DNA from: Chitinolyticbacter albus
GTDB taxonomy: Bacteria > Pseudomonadota > Gammaproteobacteria > Burkholderiales > Chitinibacteraceae
NCBI RefSeq assembly: GCF_024437655.1
Contig: NZ_JANBVF010000010.1
Coordinates: 186,001 to 250,000 of the forward strand
Length of the DNA: 64,000 bases
Reading direction: 5' to 3'
Of this stretch, positions 57,055 through 64,000 are shown one piece after another. Position 1 is the first letter of the stretch. Every line of letters begins with the position of its first letter. A model generated the notes under the pieces. The model was not told the origin of the DNA. It was given only the letters and a program-made list of their open reading frames with translations, and searched no databases. The position numbers and the translations under genes were made by a program.

Positions 57055-58826
57055 TGTCCGTTCCTGTTCGTAAATTCGATGCGGTCATCGTCGGTGCGGG
57101 CGGTGCGGGTCTGCGCGCCGCGCTGCAATTGTCTGAAGCCGGCCTCAAGACGGCCGTGCTCTCCAAGGTATTCCCCACCCGCTCGCACACCGTGGCGGCG
57201 CAAGGTGGCGTGTCCGCGTCACTGGGCAATTCCGAGCCGGATCACTGGCACTGGCATATGTACGACACCGTGAAGGGTTCGGACTGGCTGGGTGACCAGG
57301 ATGCGATCGAGTTCATGTGCCGCGAAGCGCCGAATGTCGTGGTCGAGCTCGAGCACTTCGGCATGCCGTTCGACCGCAATGCCGATGGCACCATTTACCA
57401 GCGCCCCTTCGGCGGCCATATGAGCAATTTCGGCGAGAAGCCGGTGCGCCGCGCCTGTGCCGCGGCTGACCGCACCGGCCACGCCATGCTGCACGCGCTG
57501 TACCAGCGCAACGTGCGCGCCAACACCCAGTTCTTCGTCGAATGGATGGCGCTCGACCTGGTGCGCGATGCCGACGGCAACGTGCAGGGCGTCGTCGCCA
57601 TGGAAATGGAAACGTCGGAAATCTACGTGTTCCAGGCCAAGGCCACGCTGTTCGCCACCGGTGGCGCCGGTCGTATCTTCGCCTCCAGCACCAACGCCTT
57701 CATCAATACCGGTGATGGCCTTGGCATGGCGGCGCGCGCCGGCATCCCGCTGGAAGACATGGAGTTCTGGCAGTTCCACCCCACTGGCGTGGCCGGTGCC
57801 GGCGTGCTGATCACCGAGGGTGTGCGCGGCGAGGGCGGCATCCTGCGCAACTCGTCGGGCGAGCGTTTCATGGAGCGCTATGCGCCCAACGCCAAGGATC
57901 TGGCCAGCCGCGACGTGGTGTCGCGTGCCATGGTCACCGAGATCAACGAAGGCCGTGGCTGTGGTCCGAACAAGGATCACGTGCTGCTCGACATCACCCA
58001 CCTGGACCCGGAAGTCATCAAGTCCAAGCTGCCGGGCATCCGCGAGATCTCGATCAAGTTCGCCGGCGTCGATCCGATCAAGGCGCCGATCCCTGTGGTG
58101 CCGACCTGCCACTACCAGATGGGTGGTATCCCCACCAACTATCGCGGCGAAGTCGTGGTCGATGGCAACGTGGTCAGCGGTTTCTACGCCGCCGGTGAAG
58201 TGGCGTGTGCCTCGGTGCACGGCGCCAATCGCCTCGGCACCAACTCGTTGCTCGACCTATTGGTGTTCGGCAAGAGCTCGGGCAACTCGATGATCGATTT
58301 CATCAAGACCGCGCCCAAGGATCTGCCGGAGCTGGCGCAGGCCGACGTCGAGCGCTCGGTCGCCCGGGTCGAGGCGCTGAACACCCGCGCAGGCGGTGTG
58401 GAAGTGAACGACGCGCGCAGCGCGATGCAGGCCACCATGCAGAAGCACTGTGGCGTGTTCCGCTTCAAGGACATGCTCGCCGACGGCGTGGCCAAGATCC
58501 TCGAAGTCGAGAAGCTGGTGCAGAACATGGTCATTGGCGACAAATCCAAGACCTTCAACACCGCCCGCCTCGAAGCGCTGGAAGTCGAGAACCTGATCGA
58601 AGTGGCCAAGGCGACGATGATTTCGGCCAATGCCCGCACCGAATCGCGCGGCGCCCACGTGCGCGACGACGCGGCCGATACGCCGCAGAACCCGAACGGC
58701 CGCGACGACGAAAACTGGCTCAAGCACACGCTGTGGTACCGCGCAGGCAACCAGCTGGGTTACAAGCCGGTGACGATGAAGCCGCTGTCGGTCGAGACCA
58801 TCGCCCTGAAGACCCGCTCCTACTGA
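57054..58826 (+). CDS. sdhA: Succinate dehydrogenase flavoprotein subunit SdhA
   Basis: A 590-residue subunit that oxidises succinate to fumarate and passes electrons to SdhB. FAD is bound by [14 protein letters not shown] and covalently by H45 in SHTVAAQGG. The substrate site includes QFHPTG and [16 protein letters not shown], and the C-terminal region has [10 protein letters not shown]. Length matches the family. ATG overlaps the sdhD stop. Confidence 0.97.
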   Translation: MSVPVRKFDAVIVGAGGAGLRAALQLSEAGLKTAVLSKVFPTRSHTVAAQGGVSASLGNSEPDHWHWHMYDTVKGSDWLGDQDAIEFMCREAPNVVVELEHFGMPFDRNADGTIYQRPFGGHMSNFGEKPVRRACAAADRTGHAMLHALYQRNVRANTQFFVEWMALDLVRDADGNVQGVVAMEMETSEIYVFQAKATLFATGGAGRIFASSTNAFINTGDGLGMAARAGIPLEDMEFWQFHPTGVAGAGVLITEGVRGEGGILRNSSGERFMERYAPNAKDLASRDVVSRAMVTEINEGRGCGPNKDHVLLDITHLDPEVIKSKLPGIREISIKFAGVDPIKAPIPVVPTCHYQMGGIPTNYRGEVVVDGNVVSGFYAAGEVACASVHGANRLGTNSLLDLLVFGKSSGNSMIDFIKTAPKDLPELAQADVERSVARVEALNTRAGGVEVNDARSAMQATMQKHCGVFRFKDMLADGVAKILEVEKLVQNMVIGDKSKTFNTARLEALEVENLIEVAKATMISANARTESRGAHVRDDAADTPQNPNGRDDENWLKHTLWYRAGNQLGYKPVTMKPLSVETIALKTRSY

Positions 58827-58839
58827 GGGGAATGCATCA

Positions 58840-59550
58840 ATGACTACCCGTACCGTACGTTTCAGCATCTATCGCTTCGATCCGGAAAAGGACGCGAAGC
58901 CGTACATGAAGGATTACACCGTCGAGCTCGACGCCACCGAGCACAAGCTGCTCGACGCCCTCGTCAAGCTCAAGGTGGTCGACGACACCGTCTCGTTCCG
59001 CCGTTCCTGCCGTGAAGGCGTGTGCGGTTCGGACGCGATGAACATCAACGGCCGCAACGGCCTCGCCTGCATTACCGATGTGGACGACCTGAAGCAGCCG
59101 ATCCAGATCCGCCCGCTGCCGGGCCTGCCGGTGGTGCGCGACCTGATCGTCGACATGACGCAGTTCTTCAAGCAGTACCACTCGATCAAGCCCTATCTGC
59201 AGAACGACACGCCTGCGCCCGATCGCGAGCGGTTGCAGAACCAGGAAGACCGCAAGGAGCTCGATGGTCTGTACGAGTGCATCCTGTGCGCGTGCTGCTC
59301 CACCTCCTGTCCGTCGTTCTGGTGGAACCCGGACAAGTTCGTCGGCCCGGCCGGCCTGTTGGCGGCGTACCGCTTCATTGCCGATACCCGCGATACCGCG
59401 ACCAACGAGCGCCTGGACAATCTGGAAGATCCTTACCGGCTGTTCCGCTGCCACACCATCATGAACTGCGTCGATGTCTGCCCCAAGGAGCTCAATCCGA
59501 CCAAGGCGATCGGCAAGATCAAGGATCTGATGGTCAAGCGCATCGCCTGA
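58840..59550 (+). CDS. sdhB: Succinate dehydrogenase iron-sulfur subunit SdhB
   Basis: A 236-residue subunit carrying three clusters: 2Fe-2S (CREGVCGSDAMNINGRNGLAC split by the usual spacing), 4Fe-4S (CILCACCSTSC) and 3Fe-4S (CHTIMNCVDVCPK). It relays electrons to ubiquinone at the SdhCD interface. Starts 13 bases after sdhA. Confidence 0.97.
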   Translation: MTTRTVRFSIYRFDPEKDAKPYMKDYTVELDATEHKLLDALVKLKVVDDTVSFRRSCREGVCGSDAMNINGRNGLACITDVDDLKQPIQIRPLPGLPVVRDLIVDMTQFFKQYHSIKPYLQNDTPAPDRERLQNQEDRKELDGLYECILCACCSTSCPSFWWNPDKFVGPAGLLAAYRFIADTRDTATNERLDNLEDPYRLFRCHTIMNCVDVCPKELNPTKAIGKIKDLMVKRIA

Positions 59551-59615
59551 CGGCAACGCCGCCCGCTCGCGGGCTTTGCAACAAAGGCGCCTGGCGGCGC
59601 GAAGGCAGTGACACT

Positions 59616-59861
59616 GTGGATGAAGTCGAACTCAAGCGCATCGTCTGGCGCTCGCGCCGCGGGCTGTTGGAACTCGACCTGCAGCTGGAGCGCTTCGTCG
59701 CCGAGGACTTGCCGCAGCTGACCGAACCCGAGCTCGTGCTGTACCGCGAGCTGCTGCAATACCCGGACAACGACCTGCTCGATTACCTGAACGGCAGGTC
59801 CGAGTGCCCGAACCCACGGCTTTGGCCAATCATCGCGCGCATCCGCGCCGCACAACGATAA
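59616..59861 (+). CDS. sdhE: FAD assembly factor SdhE
   Basis: An 81-residue protein that promotes covalent FAD attachment to SdhA. GTG start 59616, with GAAGG about ten bases upstream. The [14 protein letters not shown] segment carries the RGxxE motif, and [20 protein letters not shown] and the final LWPIIARIR are typical of the SdhE/YgfY fold. Next to its client operon. Confidence 0.9.
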   Translation: MDEVELKRIVWRSRRGLLELDLQLERFVAEDLPQLTEPELVLYRELLQYPDNDLLDYLNGRSECPNPRLWPIIARIRAAQR

Positions 59862-59902
59862 AGTCGGCTACGGCCGAGGTTACTACCCAGGAGCCCCATC
59901 AG

Positions 59903-61186
59903 ATGGCAAACAAAGTGACTCTGACCTACAACGGCGACCAGACCATCGAGCTGCCGGTTCTGCCAGGTACGCTCGGCCCGTCCGTGGTCGATATCCGCGC
60001 GTTCTCCAAGACGGGCATGTTCACCTTCGATCCGGGTTTCCTCGCCACCTCGTCGTGCGAATCCAAGATCACCTTCATCGATGGCGATGAAGGCCAGCTC
60101 TACTATCGCGGCTACCCGATCGAGCAGCTTGCCGAGCACAGCGACTACCTCGAGGTGTGTTACGTCCTGGTGTATGGCGAATTGCCGAATGCCGCGCAGA
60201 AGGTCGAATTCGAAAAGACCGTGATGAAGCACACCATGGTCCACGACCAGCTGACCCGCTTCTTCAACGGTTTCCGCCGCGATGCTCACCCGATGGCCAT
60301 GATGGTCGGTGTCGTCGGCGCGCTCTCCGCGTTCTACCAAGACAGCCTCGACATCAATGATCCGGAGCACCGCAAGGTCGCGATCTATCGCCTGATCTCC
60401 AAGATCCCGACGATCGCCGCCATGTGCTACCGCTATAACCAGGGCCTGCCGTTCAACTACCCGAAGAACGAGCTCTCCTATACCGCCAACTTCCTGCACA
60501 TGATGTTCTCGACGCCGTGCGAGAACTACACGCCGAACCCGGTGCTGGTGCGCGCGCTCGACCGCATCTTCACGCTGCATGCCGATCACGAGCAGAACGC
60601 CTCCACGTCGACCGTGCGCCTGGCCGGCTCCTCGGGCGCCAACCCGTTCGCCTGCATCGCCGCCGGCATCGCCTGCCTGTGGGGCCCGTCGCACGGTGGC
60701 GCCAACGAAGCCGTGCTGAAAATGCTCGACGAGATCGGTTCGGTCGACAACGTGCCGGCGTTCATGGAAGGCGTGAAGGCCAAGACCCACAAGCTGATGG
60801 GCTTCGGTCACCGCGTGTACAAGAACTTCGATCCGCGCGCCAAGATCATGAAGCAGACCTGCGACGAGGTATTGAACGAGCTCGGCCTGCGTGACGATCC
60901 GCAATTCCAGCTGGCGATGAAGCTCGAGGAAATCGCGCTGAGCGATCCGTACTTCATCGAGCGCAAGCTCTACCCGAACGTCGATTTCTACTCGGGCATC
61001 GTGCTGACTGCGCTCGGCATCCCGGTGTCGATGTTCACCGTGATCTTTGCGCTCGCCCGCACCGTGGGCTGGATCAGCCACTGGAACGAGATGATCTCGG
61101 ATCCGGGCATGAAGATCGGCCGTCCGCGCCAGCTCTATACCGGCGCGAAGCGTCGCGATTACGTGGCCGTGACCGACCGCAAGTAA
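59903..61186 (+). CDS. gltA: Citrate synthase (type I)
   Basis: A 427-residue enzyme condensing acetyl-CoA and oxaloacetate. Catalytic regions: [29 protein letters not shown] and the [15 protein letters not shown] block with His and the following Asp. The N-terminal beta domain ([18 protein letters not shown]) is typical of the NADH-sensitive hexameric type of Gram-negatives. Start at ATG 59903, 41 bases after sdhE; in-frame upstream codons overlap sdhE and are not used. Confidence 0.97.
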   Translation: MANKVTLTYNGDQTIELPVLPGTLGPSVVDIRAFSKTGMFTFDPGFLATSSCESKITFIDGDEGQLYYRGYPIEQLAEHSDYLEVCYVLVYGELPNAAQKVEFEKTVMKHTMVHDQLTRFFNGFRRDAHPMAMMVGVVGALSAFYQDSLDINDPEHRKVAIYRLISKIPTIAAMCYRYNQGLPFNYPKNELSYTANFLHMMFSTPCENYTPNPVLVRALDRIFTLHADHEQNASTSTVRLAGSSGANPFACIAAGIACLWGPSHGGANEAVLKMLDEIGSVDNVPAFMEGVKAKTHKLMGFGHRVYKNFDPRAKIMKQTCDEVLNELGLRDDPQFQLAMKLEEIALSDPYFIERKLYPNVDFYSGIVLTALGIPVSMFTVIFALARTVGWISHWNEMISDPGMKIGRPRQLYTGAKRRDYVAVTDRK

Positions 61187-61298
61187 GCGTGATTGCCTAA
61201 CAGCGCCGCCGCAACGCACGGCGGCGCAGCATGACCCAGGGTTTGCTCAAAGACAGGTTTGCAGCCGGCGCATGCCGGCTCAAGGATAGTCCCGCATC

Positions 61299-64000
61299 AT
61301 GATGAAAGAACTGGAACTGAATTCCCATCTGTTTGGTGGGAATGCCCCGTTCGTCGAGGATCTGTACGAACAGTATCTCGCCGATCCGGCCGCCATCGAC
61401 CCCAAATGGCGTGATTACTTCGACAAGCTGCAACAGACCGACGGTGGCAACGAGCGCGATATCGCGCGTGCGCCGATCGAGGAGTCGTTCATCCGCCTGG
61501 CACGTCAGCCGCGCTTGGCTGCGGTGCGCGACGTGGCGGCCGAGCGCGAGGCCAGCCGCAAGCAGGTGGCCGTGCTGCGCCTGATCAACGCCTACCGCCT
61601 GCTCGGCAGCCGCGCGGCCGATCTCGATCCGCTGGCGCGCATGGACATGGCACCGGTGCCCGAGCTCGATCCGGGCTATTACGATCTCTCCAGCGCCGAC
61701 ATGGCAGTCCAGTTCAATTGCGGCAACCTGGCGGGGCCTGAGAACGCACCGCTGTCCGACATCATCTCGCGCCTGCGCCAGATCTACTGCGGCCATATCA
61801 GCGTCGAATCGATGCATATGACTAGCACTGAAGAGCGGATGTGGGTGCAGGGGCACTTCGAAAGTTCGCTGTCGACCCCCAACTTCAGCGCCGAGCAGAA
61901 AAAACGCATCCTCAAGCAGGTGACCGCCGCCGAAACGATGGAGCAGTATCTGCATCGCAAGTACGTTGGCCAGAAGCGCTTCTCGCTCGAAGGCGGTGAC
62001 AGCTTCATCGCCGCGATGGACCAGCTGGTGCAGGGCGCCGGTCGCGATGGCGTGCAGGAAATGGTGATCGGCATGGCCCACCGTGGCCGGCTCAACATCC
62101 TGGTCAACACGCTGGGTAAGTTGCCGCGCGAACTGTTCAGTGAATTCGAAGGCCGCCCGACCACCGATCTGCCCTCGGGCGACGTGAAGTACCACAACGG
62201 TTTCTCGGCCGATATCCCAACGCCGGGCGGCCCGATCCACCTCTCGCTGGCGTTCAACCCGTCCCACCTCGAGATCGTCAACCCGGTGGTCGAAGGATCG
62301 GTGCGCGCGCGCCAGCAGCGCCGCGGCGACAAGAGCGGCGGGCAGGTGCTGCCGGTGCTGGTGCACGGCGATTCGGCCTTCATTGGCCTCGGTACCAACC
62401 AGGGTACGTTCAACCTGTCGCAGACCCGTGGCTATGGCACGGGCGGCACGGTGCACATCGTGATCAACAACCAGGTGGGTTTCACCACCTCGGACATCCG
62501 CGACAATCGCTCGACGCTGTATTGCACCGACATCGCCAAGATGATCGAGGCGCCGATCATCCACGTGAACGGCGACAACCCGGAAGCGGTGTGTTTCGTG
62601 GTCGAAGCGGCGCTCGCCTATCGCAAGCAGTTCCACAAGGACGTGGTGATCGATCTGGTCTGCTTCCGCAAGCATGGCCACAACGAGGCCGATGACCCGT
62701 ACGTGACGCAGCCGATGATGTACCGCAAGATCGCCGCGCATCCGGGCGTGCGCAAGAAGTACGCCGATCGCCTGATCGCCGAGAGCATCGTTACCGCCGG
62801 CGAGGCCGATGGCCTGATCCAGGCGTATCGCGATGCGCTCGATCGCGGCGAGCATGTCGAGCAGACCACGCTGACCGATTACAAGCGCAATTTCGCGATC
62901 GATTTTGCCAAGTACATGGGCAACCACTGGCGCACGCCGGTGACGACCGCCGTGCCGCAGGCCGATCTGGTGCGCCTCACCGAGAAGTTCACTTCGACGC
63001 CCGAGGGCTTCAAGCTGCGCAACACGGTCGAGAAGATCATCAACGAGCGCCGCGAGATGGCCGCTGGCAACGCCGGCGTCGATTTCGGCATGGCCGAGCA
63101 TCTGGCGTATGCCACGCTGTTGACCGAAGGCTTCGCCGTGCGCATCTCAGGCGAGGATTCGGGCCGCGGCACGTTCAACCACCGCCACGCCGTGCTGCAC
63201 GACCAGAACCGCGAGAAGTGGGACGAGGGCGCTTACACCCCGCTGCAACACCTGTCGGACAACCAGGCGCACTTCCTGGTGATCGACTCCATCCTCAACG
63301 AGGAAGCGGTGCTGGCGTTCGAATACGGCTACGCCTGCTCGGCACCGGAAGAGCTCACCATCTGGGAAGCGCAGTTCGGCGACTTCGCCAACGGCGCGCA
63401 GGTGGTGATCGACCAGTTCATCACCTCGGGCGAAACCAAGTGGGGCCGTTTGTGCGGCCTGACCATGATGCTGCCACATGGCTACGACGGCCAGGGCCCG
63501 GAGCACAGCTCGGCGCGCGTCGAGCGCTACCTGCAGCTGTGTGCCGAGCACAACATCCAGGTGGTGCAGCCGACCGAGGCCGCGCAGATGTTCCACATGC
63601 TGCGTCGCCAGATGCTGCGCCCGGTCCGCAAGCCGCTCGTCATCATCATGAGCAAGCGCCTGTTGAAGGCCAAGCTCGCGTCCAGCCCGATCGAGCATCT
63701 GGCCAGCGGTGAATTCCGCAATGTGATCGGCGATCCGGTCCAGCTCGACGCCAAGAAGGTCAAGCGCGTCGTCATCTGCGCCGGCCAGGTGTATTACGAC
63801 CTCGACAACGCCCGCAAGGAGCGCGAGGTCAAGGACATCGCCATCGTGCGTATCGAACAGCTCTATCCGTTCCCGACCGAGGAACTGCAGGCCGAACTCG
63901 CCAAGTATCCGAACGCCCGTGAGGTGATGTGGGTACAGGAAGAGCCGCGCAACCAGGGCGCCTGGAACCAGATCCGTCACCGCCTCGAAGGCACGATGAA
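61299..64000 (+). CDS. sucA: 2-oxoglutarate dehydrogenase E1 component, 3' end cut by window
   Basis: The frame is open for 900 codons from ATG 61299 (MMKELELNSHLFGG) to the window end; the family is about 940 residues, so about 40 are missing. This thiamine-diphosphate enzyme decarboxylates 2-oxoglutarate and passes succinyl to SucB, whose gene should follow. Landmarks: the N-terminal FVEDLYEQYLADP E2-binding segment, MAHRGRLNILVNTLGK, GDNPEAV with the ThDP motif, RKHGHNEADDP, ISGEDSGRGTFNHRHAVLHD and LPHGYDGQGPEHSS. AGGA lies 12 bases before ATG. Confidence 0.96.
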   Translation, partial: MMKELELNSHLFGGNAPFVEDLYEQYLADPAAIDPKWRDYFDKLQQTDGGNERDIARAPIEESFIRLARQPRLAAVRDVAAEREASRKQVAVLRLINAYRLLGSRAADLDPLARMDMAPVPELDPGYYDLSSADMAVQFNCGNLAGPENAPLSDIISRLRQIYCGHISVESMHMTSTEERMWVQGHFESSLSTPNFSAEQKKRILKQVTAAETMEQYLHRKYVGQKRFSLEGGDSFIAAMDQLVQGAGRDGVQEMVIGMAHRGRLNILVNTLGKLPRELFSEFEGRPTTDLPSGDVKYHNGFSADIPTPGGPIHLSLAFNPSHLEIVNPVVEGSVRARQQRRGDKSGGQVLPVLVHGDSAFIGLGTNQGTFNLSQTRGYGTGGTVHIVINNQVGFTTSDIRDNRSTLYCTDIAKMIEAPIIHVNGDNPEAVCFVVEAALAYRKQFHKDVVIDLVCFRKHGHNEADDPYVTQPMMYRKIAAHPGVRKKYADRLIAESIVTAGEADGLIQAYRDALDRGEHVEQTTLTDYKRNFAIDFAKYMGNHWRTPVTTAVPQADLVRLTEKFTSTPEGFKLRNTVEKIINERREMAAGNAGVDFGMAEHLAYATLLTEGFAVRISGEDSGRGTFNHRHAVLHDQNREKWDEGAYTPLQHLSDNQAHFLVIDSILNEEAVLAFEYGYACSAPEELTIWEAQFGDFANGAQVVIDQFITSGETKWGRLCGLTMMLPHGYDGQGPEHSSARVERYLQLCAEHNIQVVQPTEAAQMFHMLRRQMLRPVRKPLVIIMSKRLLKAKLASSPIEHLASGEFRNVIGDPVQLDAKKVKRVVICAGQVYYDLDNARKEREVKDIAIVRIEQLYPFPTEELQAELAKYPNAREVMWVQEEPRNQGAWNQIRHRLEGTM

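Noticed and set aside
61197-63101. Long minus-strand open frame opposite sucA
   Set aside because: SucA motifs are continuous on the plus strand; the antisense frame has no recognisable domain and shows shadow composition.

Overview
The window is GC-rich chromosomal DNA from a betaproteobacterium, most likely a member of Neisseriales (Chitinibacteraceae or Chromobacteriaceae type). The evidence is gene content: a DUF2863 protein (a family I know from betaproteobacteria), an sdhCDAB-sdhE-gltA-sucA block, a single LolC-type permease paired with LolD, PduO-type cobalamin adenosyltransferase and SufS/SufE. The genus assignment is inference. I see no rRNA, tRNA, phage, insertion sequence or CRISPR array.

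Layout. 1-2444: end of a GAD-like/DUF1851 immunity-type protein, a membrane protein and a secreted protein of unknown role. 2458-6785: lpxH, two cyclophilins (ppiB, ppiA), coq7, a formate/nitrite channel and a histidine phosphatase. 6803-8692: an alkaline-phosphatase-superfamily gene broken by a frameshift, then an AT-richer orphan lipoprotein. 8767-10434: ettA. 10699-17598: a sugar catabolic cluster (LacI regulator, ABC transporter, TIM-barrel isomerase, Gfo/Idh/MocA dehydrogenase) with two matching LacI-type operators. 17761-23128: DUF2863, rnk, GNAT, YkgJ, rhlE, lolD. 23121-29131: lolC and a macA-macB-outer-membrane-factor efflux operon. 29278-33296: selO, ybaK, a TPR protein, an orphan, a cobalamin adenosyltransferase and what looks like a single integron gene cassette with its attC site. 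33361-36592: an rtcB RNA-ligase operon with two unknown proteins and an ASCH protein, headed by a tiny leader ORF and a terminator. 36737-41730: spo0M, terB, thpR, Nudix, fumA and an LprI-type protein. 41872-48470: mnmC, GNAT, MFS exporter, DUF3616, an amino-acid-type binding protein and a hydrolase. 48488-50589: sufE, sufS and nudB. 50714-53984: pflA and pflB. 54261-64000: mdh, a divergent GntR regulator, sdhCDABE, gltA and the first 900 codons of sucA.

How the parts fit. The right end is a TCA-cycle block with a GntR/UTRA regulator and a palindromic operator between it and mdh. Fermentative formate metabolism is represented by pflB/pflA and a distant formate channel gene. FNR-type boxes lie upstream of both, and the pflB box sits exactly where a class II FNR promoter would need it. 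RNA-end chemistry is represented by RtcB and ThpR about 2 kb apart. The most unusual items are the solitary cassette-like insertion (32839-33361), the leader ORF/terminator upstream of rtcB, two large palindromic elements that abut stop codons (17650-17758 and 51576-51728), and the frameshifted phosphodiesterase.
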